DNA of 64,000 nt from Galeruca laticollis (taxonomy: Eukaryota > Arthropoda > Insecta > Coleoptera > Chrysomelidae). Positions 23,981-36,410 of the stretch are shown one piece after another; position 1 is the stretch's first letter, and the number at the start of each line of letters is the position of its first letter. The notes beneath the pieces are model-generated. The model saw only the letters and a program-made list of their open reading frames with translations. It was not told where the DNA came from and did no database searches. Made by a program: the position numbers and the translations under genes. The stretch is taken from positions 80,125,262 through 80,189,261 of the forward strand of contig OY998180.1 of assembly GCA_963921935.1 (NCBI GenBank), given 5' to 3'.

Positions 23981-24088
23981 CGTCAGTCATCGATGATTGA
24001 CACGGCCTGGTATGAAACAAAGCACGTCAATCATATATGCCCGATACGGCCTGGACGGAAACATCAGTGTCAGGCATATACGACTGAC
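23981..24088 (+). repeat. Right subterminal palindromic boxes of piggyBac A
   Basis: Three related near-palindromes at 23981-24004, 24025-24048 and 24069-24088, sharing the CGTCA..CATATATG..TGACG pattern with the left-side boxes. Confidence 0.65.
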
Positions 24089-24110
24089 GTGGCACGCAAT
24101 GTGCTAGGTA

Positions 24111-25286
24111 TCGAGGATCACCCCACCCCCACTGCATTTTCCATACAAATGTATGTAGTGTGGGCAAAGTGCTGTGAGAAATAATACTTCTCACAGTATG
24201 AGCAATATATGGTTTTGAAATTAAGTAAGCTATGAGAAATACGCTACTTTTCATAGCAGCTGTAGAAAAATGTATTCTTAGCATGATACCTGTTCGTCAC
24301 ATTCGACTTTACTGGTCAGCGGGTGGTTGGAATGAGATCACCCCAGCCATGCTAAGAAACGCTTATGAAGTTTGATTATGGTGAAGGATATGTCGAATGG
24401 TTAAAACCATTTAATTTAATACTTTGAACGATTAGGAAGGCAATCTTATTTCATCGGAAATGTACAATTAAGAATTGGCTACACGCGAAATAAGAATATT
24501 TTCAATTTAATAATAAACATAAATAATAGCTACCGATTTAAAAATCGATATAAATTGTTTCAAAAAAGACATTTTATGTATCGTTTATAATTCATATCAC
24601 TGCTTTTTATATTTTATATAGTTATTCTACGAACAATATCAAAACAACTGTCATCAAACAAAGGAAAGTTTTTTATTGTTCGCAACTTTACGAACTATCT
24701 ATAAGAAACTATGTTTCTGCCCCATCTCTGAAAAGTATTGCTACAGTATTTTGGTGTCAAAGAAACTATATCTTAAAAATGTGAATATATAGGTCCCCTA
24801 GATATTCTACTACTCATTGAAACAAATGTTTGACCTAGTTTTGTGTTCACTTTATGTTCACATACTTCCTGAAGAACCTGTAGTTTGTTTAAAATGTAAC
24901 CTGTGAGAGTAATCAAGTTTAAAAAGTAGAAAATTTCTATTCAAACTTAAATTTAAACTTCTGTTCTAATGGAAATCAATGATATTGAACTATATTAATA
25001 CAAATTGTTACCGTCTTATCAGTTCACTACAAAATTTTTCCAAGTTTCCTTGGATGGAACAAATATGACCTAGTGAAGTATTATTATTTGAAACGATACT
25101 GGGTGATAATCAATTAAGACGTATGCGAACGGCACTCTTAATTTGGTTGGAGAGCTAAGAGTCGTGGGTTTATTTTATGAAAGTTAAGCAACCGGAAAGG
25201 TAATTAAAAGACGCCAGAATTTCTTAAGGATTATTATAAAAAACAGCATGAAACATTATTATTCTCTATAGGACAGATAATACTAC
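24111..25286. other. Gene-free AT-rich stretch
   Basis: No supported feature. Confidence 0.5.
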
Positions 25287-26107
25287 AAATAAATAAACGA
25301 TTTCAAAGATTAAAATCAACTTTTCCGCATCTATGGCTCTGAACAATATTCTATTATAAAATTGTCACTTGTATACAATTCGTGGGATGTATCGTTCTAA
25401 CAAACCTAAATTTCTCCAAAAATAAACAAATATGTAATATATCTGGATTTATAGGACCCGCTGTACTCGCTCTCGTCAGCTGAAAATCAATAGGGTATAT
25501 CTGTAAAACACCTTGAGCAATATTCAATCATGAAATTGGTCACTTGTATAAACTCGGGAGGCTGTATCGTGATAACAAACTGAAAATTCTCCAAAAATGA
25601 CAAAAATTTGGTACTGCCAGTACCATAGCACCCGTTGTGCTGGCTTTAGTGAGCTGAACATTGATAGGGTTCATCTCCGAGACGCTCCCAATAATATCCA
25701 ATTATAAAATTGATCACTTGTATATAGTACTCCTATCGTGTTAACAAACTGAAATTTCTCCAAAAATGAGAAAAATGTCGTACTTAAAGTACTATAGCAC
25801 CTGTTGTACTGACTCAGGTGAGCTGAAAATCAGTAGGGTTTATCTGTGACATGTCCGTTACAATATTAAATCATAAAATTGTTGACTTGTTGCACTCCGG
25901 AGGCTGTATCGTGCTAACAAGACATGTAACGAAAAGTGGCCGACGACAACGACGACATACACGCAGGATTTTTTTTCTAAAAACCATTTTTTCGTGTTGC
26001 TGATGGAAATCGTAAAAATAACTCAAATTTTTTTTTCAAAATTCCAACTTTTTTGGGGTAAACCAATACTTTTCTTACATATAAGATAGGTTGGGCGGAA
26101 AAGTAAA
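25287..26107 (+). repeat. Dispersed ~173-bp-monomer repeat, copy C
   Basis: Monomers start near 25482, 25657 and 25825 and are followed by the tail 'aagtggccgacgacaacgac', ending at gcggaaaagtaa just before 26108. The left end shows the same aataaa..ggttt-like lead-in and 'acttttccgcatct' as copy B. Confidence 0.8.
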
Positions 26108-27581
26108 AAATAGTTAGCATAATAGAATTGTCTTAACACGGTAGTGTTCTTATTACGGTCAAAAAAGTTGACGTGAAACGAAATTCGTCCTATTCCTTCG
26201 GCAAAAAAGGTGCGATTTACTTCAGGTAGTGAGGTATAAAATAATTATTAACGATACCTGAGTCCAGCAGTCACCAGCCAACCACGACAATACTATTCAG
26301 TTAATCAGCTTGGTTGATGACACTTGCATAAACGCCGGAGGCGTGGTTTCTCGATGCAGTAGGTCTAATTTCTTATGACAATACTTATATTGAGTAATCT
26401 ACTCTCACCGCGTGATGGAACAAATCACAGTCACTCGGTATTCTTCGGGAACTTAATCTCTGTAGTATACACAATAAACAGATACTCCGATAATTTTAAT
26501 TCGCCGACTAAGCACAGGAAATATCGATACTTTGGTACGATACGATATCTTAATCTTAATAACGATAAATACGACACGTAAATAGAGTTGACACTCTCGG
26601 AACTTTACAACTGCCTTGGTCAAGTATTCGTCGCAAACTGAATCTCGTCACGGGATTTTGGGAATAGGCAACCTTTTTTCTGAAATTTTTTCCCAAAAAA
26701 TAACGGTAAAGCTAGTTCTAAAAAAACCATATAACAAACCATATAAAACGAATCGAGGCCATAAATTCAACAATTACGATGCCTACCCAGAATTTCGTTA
26801 AAAGTACCTTTTTGTTATAGGCGATACTAAACACTATTCTTTATTTTCAGTTGTTATTTACTTGAATTGAAAATCAAAATTGAAGCGTAACAAACCTTTT
26901 CGGCGTCCACAGATATATAGTTCCTAAATTTTTTCAATGTTCATTGGTAATAAAGAACGATATCCTTCGCTTCGACGAAACTATTGTTGCGTCAGGGCCG
27001 TACTGGGGCAGAAATTATTCTGAAATAATGACTCGATTTCGTAGGGCGAAATATACGAAAAATAAAAACGTTACAAAATAGATACGTTTATAAATATCTT
27101 TAACTTAAAAATTAATATTGAATAAAATACTGAAGATGTTTATCAATTGAAATATACCTCATTATGTATCGCTAAGGCTAGTCAGAATTTGGCGATGGAT
27201 TTAATAGACACATATGTGTGTAGATATAGACAGTTATTTCAGTAGTTTCTTTTTGAATTTTTTAGATTCACTTGCAATTTATGATAGTTATTACAATATG
27301 CAATTATGTGACGGTACAATAAGGAACGACATTGCAGAACGAAATCCATTGATTACTTTCTCTTACTGTTACAACTGGTAACTGAGTAATTAGTTTTGAC
27401 TATTAGTGGCACAAAAATCACATCTTGAAACCAATTGATTAGGTCACGGGAAATAATGATGAATTAAAGGAATGCAACTAAGTTCATACAAGATGGCGCA
27501 TAATTTTCTAGTTATCCAGCTGATGAAACATTCAATATTCGAAAATAACATGTTTTAATTTTGAAAATTCATAATTAATAT
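26108..27581. other. Gene-free stretch
   Basis: No recognisable coding or RNA feature on either strand. Confidence 0.45.
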
Positions 27582-28053
27582 TGTTACGAAACTGCACACT
27601 GTATTAGTCCCTGAAGCCGGATCCTCTCTAGCTCGATATCTAAAGTTGAAATTTTGGCGGGAGCGCACGATCTTCTGGGAAAGGCTAGGTATTTTTTGTG
27701 ATTGTTTTTATAGACATTCTAGGAAAATCGATTGTTTCTTAGGAGCCGCAATCGATAACTTTCAGGAATCCGAAGGTTCTAGAAAAAAGTTTTAATATAT
27801 AAGCAACTACCTGCGAACCAGCAGTCAGCCTACAGTCTGATTTCATACCCTACAGAGCAGAATCAGTTAACAATACAAGTGAACTCTGAACAGTGTACCT
27901 AATATAAATTAGAATTAAGTGTGCACATAAATTAAGCATAAGTGAACAGTGTATAAGTGAATAAATAAATTAAGTAAACAGATATACCGTGTGAATAAAT
28001 TTATCCCACGCGTTGTGATAAAAACAGTTTGAATAAATAAGAGAAACATTACA
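27582..28053 (+). repeat. Probable 5' LTR of gypsy element 2, with TATA box
   Basis: It starts TGTTACG and ends ATTACA directly before a TGG-initial primer-binding-site-like sequence, about 472 bp. TATATAAGC at about 27796-27804 and a CAGTCAG-type initiator about 25 bp later look like a core promoter. The second LTR is absent, so the boundaries are inferred from the TG/CA ends and primer site only. Confidence 0.6.
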
Positions 28054-28098
28054 TTGGTGTCAGGTGTGGGGTAATATAGATAAATAATTACCTAAACA

Positions 28099-29390
28099 TG
28101 GCCAACCAAGAGAGTAAGTAACCTGAAAATGACTGAACTAAGAGCAGAATTGGAAAATCGCGAAATACTCAAAGTGGCACTGGAAAGTGACGCCCTTGAT
28201 CCAGAAATATTTTTATTCAAAGACGAAGCTGCCACCTTAATCTCGTCAATTTCTGCTATGGGCGAGTATATGTTAACTATGAAGAACGATATTTCTGCTA
28301 ACATGGAGAATATTTCTACTAATATGGAACAGAGGATTTCAACCATAAAGAACGATTTTTCAACAATGAAGAACGATATTTATGCTAAAATGGACATAAG
28401 ATGTCTGCTAATATGGATGAAAAGATTTCAACTATGAAGAATTATATTTCTGCCGATATCTTATCAATGAAAATCGACATTTCCGCTAACGTCGAAAAGA
28501 AAATTTCGTCTCTAAAATCAGATATGGAGAATGTAATGACAACGATGGATAATCAGATGGATGACAAAATGAAGGAATTAGAGACTTAGATTGCCGATTT
28601 AAGATTACAAGACACGTCAACAGAAGAAAATAAGATCGAACAAATAAAACCTTGCACGCCAGAAACACACCCCAAGATAGAAGTTTTGCTCGAGTCAAGG
28701 GCCCAATGTTCGACGAAAAAATGTCGTGGATCAATTTGAAGCAGCCGCTAGAGTGAATAATTGGTCCGATGAGAAGAAATCAGTGAACTTGACTATCGCC
28801 CTTCGGAGAGATGCCTTAGATGTACTTCAAACGATACCTCTGGAAGAATCGCATGACTTCAAGCAGCCGAAGAAGAAATTGAACATGCGATATGGACACT
28901 AACATTTAGAATACGTGTACCAATCCCAGCTGAAGAACCGAAGGCAGAAACGTGACGAAACCCTTCAAGAGTATGATGTGGATATTGCCCGACTAGTCCG
29001 ATCTGCTTATCCATCAGCAGCAGAGAATATGATTGAATGTTTGGGAATCCAGACCTTCATTGGTGGCTTACGTGCCCCGATATGTAAAGGAAGTTTCGTT
29101 TAGCTCATCCCAAAACATTGGACTACTGCTCTTGAATATGAAGCAACCACGAAGGCTTTGGATATAATAAAGTTTGGACTATCCAAGAAGAAGGTGGCGA
29201 AGACAGACTTGATCAGATCATCAGTTCGATAAAAAGTTTGATGGACAAGACAGGAATGCAAAGCAAGGACCCGAGTCACAGGAAAACTAGACCGGGTCAG
29301 CTACGAGGGGCAGCACCGACAAAGTATCGTTCCAAAAACCCTCTCATACTGATAGCTTTTCTCAGATGTCGCAACGACATTGTATATGTG
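28099..29390 (+). pseudogene. Gag of gypsy element 2, broken
   Basis: The ATG at 28099 (ATGGCCAACCAAGAGAG) or the one at 28129 could start it. The N-terminal part has repeated 'KNDIS.NM(E/D)..IST(M/I)' units, a heptad-like pattern predicted to form a coiled coil. Past stops near 28435, 28587 and 28735, capsid similarity continues (NNWSDEKKSVNLTIALRRDAL, QSQLKNRRQKRDETLQEYDV, a pattern like the RxQ.xET...Y capsid core), ending at a stop at 29101-29103. No CCHC knuckle was recognised, so the nucleocapsid is degraded. Confidence 0.65.
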
Positions 29391-29399
29391 GATAAGTAA

Positions 29400-30310
29400 G
29401 TGGTAAGATATATACTCTGTTGGTAGACACTGGAACAACTAGCATTATTATACAGACAGAGATAAACTTCAAGAAGAAGCTTCTACCAACGAGATTTCGA
29501 CTGCGGACCGCCACAGGTGAGACTGCCAACGATCACGGAGAGACACAAATCCAATTGGGAATTGGTGCAGAAAAGTTCACGCATACGGTAATCGTAGCGA
29601 ACATCGAAAAAGATGTGATTCTAGGAATGGACGTAATGAATCTAGATGGTTTCCAATTGGACTTTAGAAACAGAACCATTAAAGTTGGTTCCGAAGAGAT
29701 ATTCCTTCATCCATATGAATGGGGTACGATGTTGGCAGCTGTACAGGAAGATACCTTACATTGCCATGATAGTAGCGAGGCTACAGGGAATTATGGAGGA
29801 AGATACACCGGTTATGATGGAGCCATGGAACCACGACGAAGAGGTTGATAGAGAAGTACTAATTGACAAAGAATGATTTGCGTCGGCGAACGAGATCCCA
29901 TTACGTGTGAGAAACGTGACCGATTACCCAATTACAAAAAAGGATAATTGGAAATGACAATGCCAGATTCGAACAGATGTTACCAGTAGATGGTCAATTC
30001 TTGAATCGAGATGAGAAAAGGAAAATGAGAGAATTTCTAGCCAAGTATCGAAACCCATTCGTACCAAAAGGAGGGAAAACTGGTAGATCATCAGCAGCAG
30101 ATCTGGATTATAGCAATTCAACGTCATGCCATTTTGGCTTTGTAATTCTCCCGCGACATTTGAAAGACTCATGGAAAATGTCATAAGAGGGTTCTCATGA
30201 AAGATAAGTCTGATATATTTGGACGACATCGTAATACTGGGGAAGGCATTTGACGAACACCTGAAAAATTTGGAAGATTTATTTAAACGACTTCAAGCTG
30301 CCTAGCTCGA
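29400..30310 (+). pseudogene. Protease and partial RT of gypsy element 2, broken
   Basis: The protease shows LVDTGTTSIII (active-site DTG) and, about 70 residues later, the second conserved block VILGMDVMNLDGFQLDF. After further frame breaks, RT is represented only by a connector (LNRDEKRKMREFLAKYRNPF) and the block around CNSPATFERLMENVI and YLDDIVILGK near 30125-30250. The RT sequence normally lying between these is missing, which indicates an internal deletion. RNase H and integrase are absent. Confidence 0.75.
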
Positions 30311-30330
30311 CTCAAATTTTGTTCTGATAA

Positions 30331-32060
30331 TATCAATTTTGTTATCGACGGATTGTTGTTGTTGATATCAAGGCACTTATTTGTACATGTGATTATTCGG
30401 TAAGATTATTTAAATTATCATTCTGTCATTATTACAGTTACATCCCCTTGAGATACTTAAAATTAATCACATTTCCAAAATGATTAAACTAATCTTCCAG
30501 TTGAGCGGCATTGCATTCGTGTAGTCTTCTCTATTTCCATTTAACGCGGAGATGCATTTCCTACGAGGAAACTTATCGACATTTAAGTTTAAAGTGTTGC
30601 TTAATGGAATGTAACATATTCGAAATTATTCACCACGATGAGTTCTGTGCTCGCTTTGATCGTCCGCCGTAAAGCTAGTAAATTTTGACTTAAAGATGAA
30701 TGCCATAATTATACAGTTCTGGAGTGTCATCCAGAGCAAACGAAGTAAGACCATCTTATTGAAAAAATATATTTTATGTTTTATGTATATAAAGATAGAA
30801 AATAAGATGGTGAATTATTTTGAAATACAGTTGATAACATTGAAGATTTGAATGTATAATAAATAGGTGACAAAAGAACATCAACTACAATAACGCTGAC
30901 TTATATGTTTTTAGCACTGAAATTAAGTTAGAGATTTCAATTGAACTTTGATCAAGTTCATTACTCACTAGTTACATATTTATATTATATTCAATGACAT
31001 AATGCACAGTTAGTATTCGTTTGAGAGGTAAAAAAGAACGAAGCTAGCAACGGTGTGGTGGTCGATGATTGAGTTTCATCCGCACTGATGCCCTGAATCT
31101 CGAATCGGGGCGTTATTATTGAAGTCGTTCCCAACGTCATGCATACGCAAGCCTGTGAATGCTCTATTTGCGAATAGTTCCTAAAATGATGTTCTCGAAC
31201 ACCGTTACTAAAATCATCGAATTGTATCGTCCTCACAACAGCGTCAGTTGACGTTACAATACAAATGTCATTTGGTTATGTCAAATGTAAGGGTGCATTC
31301 AGATGCTACGTCGGGCGCGTTTTATGCGATCAGATGCTTAGATCTGGTAAATAGTCGGGTCGTTCAGATGCTAGCGGTAAATTTTACCAATCGTCCAACC
31401 ATTTAACCCAGTCGACACATCGATAGAAATTGACCCGCATGCGCTTTACATTTTATAATGCATGATTGAGAAATCACAAATAATAAATTAATATTCAACG
31501 GGACTTTTTACATTTTTTTCTACACACACATGTATATTCTCCATTTTCTGCACAATTTACAGAATGGAAATGTAGGCCATTTCGGTTAACTGAACGCATA
31601 TGATTTCATTTACATCCTAGAATGTATATGAAATTCACCAATCAGCATTTGCATTTAGTACCCGTCAACTCTTCTTTTTTTCAATTTCAATGTAACGTCA
31701 AAATATTTCTTTAGTTATCAAGAAAAATATTTTAGTAAAATGAGTGATTCCAGTGATGAATCAAAAATCAATAAATATTACTCCATCGGATATTCGTTTA
31801 GCCGCAAAGGAGACGTATAACACACATCATTACCCCAAAAATTAAAAAGTAAATATGAATTTTGTTACAAAAAGTTCATAAATTAAACTCTGTTAAACGG
31901 AGTTAAAAATATTATCAGAACATATTATCACTGCTTATATGAATGAAATATCGAATAAAAACAAGCTCTCAACCCTTTGGACAACATATTCTGTGTAAAA
32001 AACAATGATAAATATTAAAAGTAACATTGACATTTCAAGTTACCTCAAATTGCGTTAATT
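30331..32060. other. Gene-free stretch
   Basis: No supported gene. A small cluster of 'cagatgct' repeats at about 31297-31365 may be the end of an unidentified short element. Confidence 0.4.
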
Positions 32061-32071
32061 TCATATAAGTT

Positions 32072-32152
32072 TGTGATGGATCAGTCTGTTAAAGTACGTC
32101 TCTAACTGTATTCAGAAGAGAATATAGTTGGTTCAATCCCCGCTTCATGCGG
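32072..32152 (+). ncRNA. tRNA-like or SINE-head fragment (weak)
   Basis: GGTTCAATCCC at 32130-32140 fits a pol III B box, and tggatcagtctg about 50 bases upstream resembles an A box. A T-run follows. The acceptor stem does not pair, so this is not a functional tRNA. A tRNA-derived SINE remnant is possible. Confidence 0.3.
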
Positions 32153-32334
32153 TTATTTTTATTGATGATATTTGTAATATAAATAGTAATTTTCATAGGA
32201 TTTTAGTTGGTGTTCATTTTTAAAATTTATGGAGGAAGTCTTCGTCAAAAATTGAAAATTTTAAAAATAAATCATGTAAAGATTTATAAAATGAATTTCA
32301 AATTAATTCAATTGATAAACAAACCCAGATCCTT

Positions 32335-32455
32335 TGTAATTTCTTGTATGTTTTACGAGGTCTTCAAAAAATATATTCTGCTTAGACCGCCAGATATAGA
32401 ACAATTTTTTGTTAATTACCAAAACGGAAAATGTTCGAAGAAAGTAGTCGGAATT
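32335..32455 (+). repeat. Direct duplicate unit 1 (~120 bp)
   Basis: Nearly identical to 33308-33430 ('gtatgttttacgaggtcttc' onward, through 'ttctgcttagacc' and 'gttcgaag'). The surrounding ~1 kb is not duplicated. Confidence 0.8.
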
Positions 32456-33307
32456 AACAAAATTGATAATCAGACAAAAATAATTGCTGAATTTTTAAAA
32501 TTACTAGATGCGAATTTATATACGGGACATTGTACACTATACTCTTCCTACGACCATCATAAATCATAAACAAAACTGTAATATTTTACATAACAATTTT
32601 TATTATAAACTTTCCTGCCGTCATTGTTGCATGGTTTAGAGAGTTTTTTCTCTCATATTATTATGTCGGGCTCTTAGCCCTATGAATTACCCATATTTTT
32701 ATTTCTTTTTGTACATGTATCTACCTACGTCCTGAAACAAATAACTCGGAAATAAAAATACTTCATGCAGAAAAAATCGTTATAATTCAGCTGCGGAAAA
32801 AGTTATCAATTATCGTGTCTCTTTAAAGGAGTTATATCACCTCCTATATCTACCAGGATAGTGACCGATGTCCTTCTGAAGCAATGGCTAGTTTACATAT
32901 CTGGATCAGCATGTCAATGTCAAATCATCCTCACTATCGCGACCCATTTTCGATTATACATTTTTTCTACAAACGAATTTTGTAAAAACTGACGTGAAAT
33001 GTCAAATGATTAGATATTCATTAACAAACAAGACTCGATCATATATTATAATATATATGACCAAAAAATTCGTTAAATAATGACAGTCTAGTAGCGCATG
33101 ATAGTCGTGGGAAATGAAATAGGTATTTCGATACAGTTAGCCCATGAGAAATGAAAATCTGTATTACAATGTGGTAGGTTCCTTAATCGAAGACGCACTT
33201 GAAATGTACATTTTTCTTTATGGTCGTAGAAAAAATATTTTATAATTTAATGATAAATTTGAGTATGCTCAGAAGGAACAATAATTGTACGATTCATTTT
33301 ATAATTT

Positions 33308-33430
33308 TTTGTAATTTCTTGTATGTTTTACGAGGTCTTCAAAAAATATATTCTGCTTAGACCACCAGATATAGAACAATTTTTTGTTAATGACCAAAAA
33401 GCAAAATGTTCGAAGTTCGAAGTAGTCTGC
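33308..33430 (+). repeat. Direct duplicate unit 2 (~120 bp)
   Basis: Matches 32335-32455 with a few substitutions. Both probably belong to one dispersed repeat family rather than a gene. Confidence 0.8.
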
Positions 33431-34057
33431 TGCCTTATACCAAAAATTCGGCCAAGTCTTATCAATTTTTTTATTGCCAAATGATTTTTAGATCAGCTTA
33501 AAATTAGTTGGAAAATAACTATGTATATATAAAATTTTATCTGAATAAATTTCAGTCAATAAATTGAGAATTATTTGGAAGAATGTTTCTTTGTAAGTAT
33601 CAATTGAAAATAGAATAAGGAGGATAAATTTAATGTACGACATGGTATTTTACGTGATTTCCAAAATTTCTGTGATTTAAATTTGATTAGGTAATTGTTC
33701 ATTAAATGGAAATTTTATTCTTTCTAGAGTAACTTGAGACGTGTAAATGGCGCAAAGTTTCACTAACATCCGTAGATGGCAGCTTTGGTAGTATACTATT
33801 TACTGTAATTACTCTTATATTACATTTTTTTAATAATTACTTCATAGGTTTTTTAATTTTGACTCTTTATTTGAGGTTAAGGTGATTTTACTTCGTTAGG
33901 ATACTTTATAAATTACAAATTTCTATTCTAGATTGTTGTATTTCAGTTGTTTTAGTAGAAAATTAAAGGTTAATGTTCAAACAAGTCTATAATCGGTACT
34001 TTTTTAAAGAAAATTTTTGAAATACGAGGTTTTAAAATTTACATATTCTTATTCAAT

Positions 34058-36410
34058 ATGTGTGCCGGTTCAATGAGTTATGAGGTTTTGTCGTTACTGA
34101 ATATAAGTTTTTTTATACTTGTAGATGTCCCGAAGTGCGCTTATTTTGGAAATGGCGTTAAAGAAAATGCAAATAATATGCTAATGGTGTCTAACTCAGA
34201 TCGTAACATTGAACTCGAAATAACTAGTCCGGAAAACTACATACCAAGTAGCATGGTAATCTTGGATAATGACCAACAAGTAGTACTGATTGAGGAAGTG
34301 CATTTGTCTAACGTTCAACTAGAAGTGATTATGAAGCCAGACTCGACCGAAAAAAATATATTTGAGGGAAATATAAATCAAAATATTGACTTAAGAACCG
34401 ATTTACAAGATATTAGCACTACACCACCAACTAGTAAAAAATATTACGAAGAAGACTAGCATTAGATGTATCAAGAGCAGCAGCTTCTATGTCAACCATG
34501 ACCGAAGAGTGTAGCCGCTATTCTGGATAAGAATTAGAAGAAGAGCCGTTTGAAGACTCTGGGTAAAGCTATTGTCCTAGTGATGAGGATGAGTCGGGTA
34601 ACAATATTACTAACAAAAAGCATAGTGTATGGCCAAAAATGACTTTAATAACATCTGACAATCCTGCGGGCCGTGATGCAGAGAGCAATATTTTAGAAAA
34701 AATAACAGAAAATGCAAAAGGCGATAGTATTAAAAAGGAGCAAAAAAAGGAAAGCAGATTCAAGTAATTGGAGAAGGAACAAAGCGAAAGCTTTTAGAAA
34801 AGTAGGGAAGAAATTAGAAGTAACAAAACGAGGAAAAATTGGATCTAAATATGAGAAAGTCAAAAAGAGCCCCTGAAAAATGGGAGATAGGTGTAATTCA
34901 AAAAAATTTACAATTTCCAAAAATAGACAGTGCAGTGAGATAACTGACGACCAGAGACAAGTATTGTTAACTAAATTCTGGTCGAATATGGATTGGAGTC
35001 AACGGAAAACCTTTGTTGCTGCTTTAGTGAGCAAAGCCCCAACAGCTCAAAAAACCAGTAAAAAGAAGTCACGTCGACAGTGTTCTTTGTTTTACCACCT
35101 AAAGGTTAATAATGCCATTCTACCAGTATGTAAAAAAATGTTTCTTTCTACATTGTCTTTGGGAGAATGGTCCGTAATAAATTGGGCGAAAAATAGTCAT
35201 AGCTCTGGCATTGTCACACAAACTTCTTCTTTCCCAAACAAAAAAGGCCGTTAATGAACAAAAACGATCTGCAATTGAATCGTTTCTTGAAAGGTTACCT
35301 AAGTTAACCTCTCATTATTGTCGTACCTCCACGAGTAAAATGTGTTTAGAAACTGTATTTAATTCATACAGTGAAGTCTATGAATTGTATAAAAAAGAAG
35401 TTGACAAGGAGCTAATCTGTAGTAAGCCAGTTTTTATGTCTGAGATGAGAGAACTAAATGTAGATGTTTGCCAACCACGAAAATACCAATGTGACTTATG
35501 TTTCAGTTTCAAGCAAGGAAACGTATCTAAGTTAACTATCAGCAACACTTAATTTAAAAAAATAGAGGAAGACAAGAAAAATCACTGGACAAAGATAAAG
35601 CGTTGACTGGCGAAGTGTGTGCATACACGATGGATGGCCAAGCAGTTCAATTGGTTCCTTGTCTACCTGATGGCATGATATGTTTTGAACAAAAACTTGC
35701 CTGTCACAATTTAACTGGATTATAAAGTCGTGTGTTATGTATGGCATGAAGGCGAAGGTGGATTAGATGCAAATTGCTTTGCAACTTGTTTGTTTATTTT
35801 TTAGACACAGAAGTACATAAAGAAGATGAAAACAAAACAAAAATATTTTACAGTCATGGTTGCTGCGCTCAAAACCGAAATAACGTATTGTCAAATTCCT
35901 TACTTCACAATGCTGCCTCAAAAAAATTACCATACTTCAAAAATTATTAGGAAAAGGACATTCCTAAATGGAATTAGACAGCGTCCATTACACTATAGAG
36001 GCAGCAAAAAAGAAATTCAAGCATCTTCAAATTACGTACAAATAATTGAGCAGTCAAGAAAGGCTGAAAAAGGACCTTATAAAGTGAAATACATAGATTT
36101 CAATTTTTTTAACAGATATGACGAAATTAAATATTTTTCATCAATAAGGCCTGGAATCAAAAAGTGTGAACCTTGTGTCACATATTTGCGAGCTCTAAAA
36201 TATTCTTCACAAGGAATTGAATATAAATTAAATTTAGATAATGAATGGTCTTCTTTGCCAAAAAGAATAAATTGGACCGTCGGGTCCCTTAAAAACTTGT
36301 TTGATGCGCCCCTTCCAATTAAAGGTGGTAAGTATGATCAGTTGCAATCGCTTAAGGCAGTTATTCACAAATACTATCATGAATTTTACGACTCATTGAG
36401 AAATTTCTAA
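34058..36410 (+). pseudogene. Transposase-like protein of an insect-expanded unnamed family, broken
   Basis: The N-terminal part (34058-34459) is an acidic, low-similarity region ending in stops, followed by a Lys-rich stretch. From 34880 recognisable blocks appear: LLTKFWSNMDWSQRKTFVAA, RQCSLFYHLKVNN, CKKMFLSTLSLGEW, then LTSHYCRTSTSKMCLE and CQPRKYQCDLCFSFKQGN. After several breaks come CYVWHEGEGG, YSHGC.AQNRNN near 35850, GHSQMELDSVHYTIEAAKK near 35955, and RKAEKGPYKVKYIDFNFFNRYDEI. From memory, related intact insect proteins carry YSDNC.GQNRN, GHTQMEVDSVH and WHEGEA blocks; the Asp of YSD is His here. These look like a transposase-type catalytic core, but I cannot name the superfamily. 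Multiple stops and frameshifts make it a pseudogene. Confidence 0.6.

Larger units (their letters stand above)
21295..24110 (+). mobile_element. piggyBac-like element A, decayed
   Basis: A piggyBac-type transposase pseudogene is flanked by an imperfect inverted repeat containing CTAGCACATTG..TGCCACGT (left 21295-21318, right 24087-24110) and by palindromic boxes related to CGTCAGTCATATATGACTGACG. I did not find a convincing TTAA duplication next to CCC ends, so the true termini may lie slightly outside this span. Confidence 0.75.
27582..30330 (+). mobile_element. Ty3/gypsy LTR retrotransposon 2, 3'-truncated and decayed
   Basis: A 5' LTR-like segment is followed by a primer-site-like TTGGTGTCAGGTGTGG, then broken gag, protease and a fragment of reverse transcriptase. 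Homology fades near 30310 and no 3' LTR is present in the window, so the right part is deleted. Confidence 0.8.

Noticed and set aside
27582..30330. A full gypsy element with a 3' LTR
   Set aside because: I searched to about 34 kb for a second TGTTACG...TTACA repeat and found none.
32072..32152. Functional tRNA gene
   Set aside because: The B box fits but the acceptor stem does not pair and the A box is imperfect.
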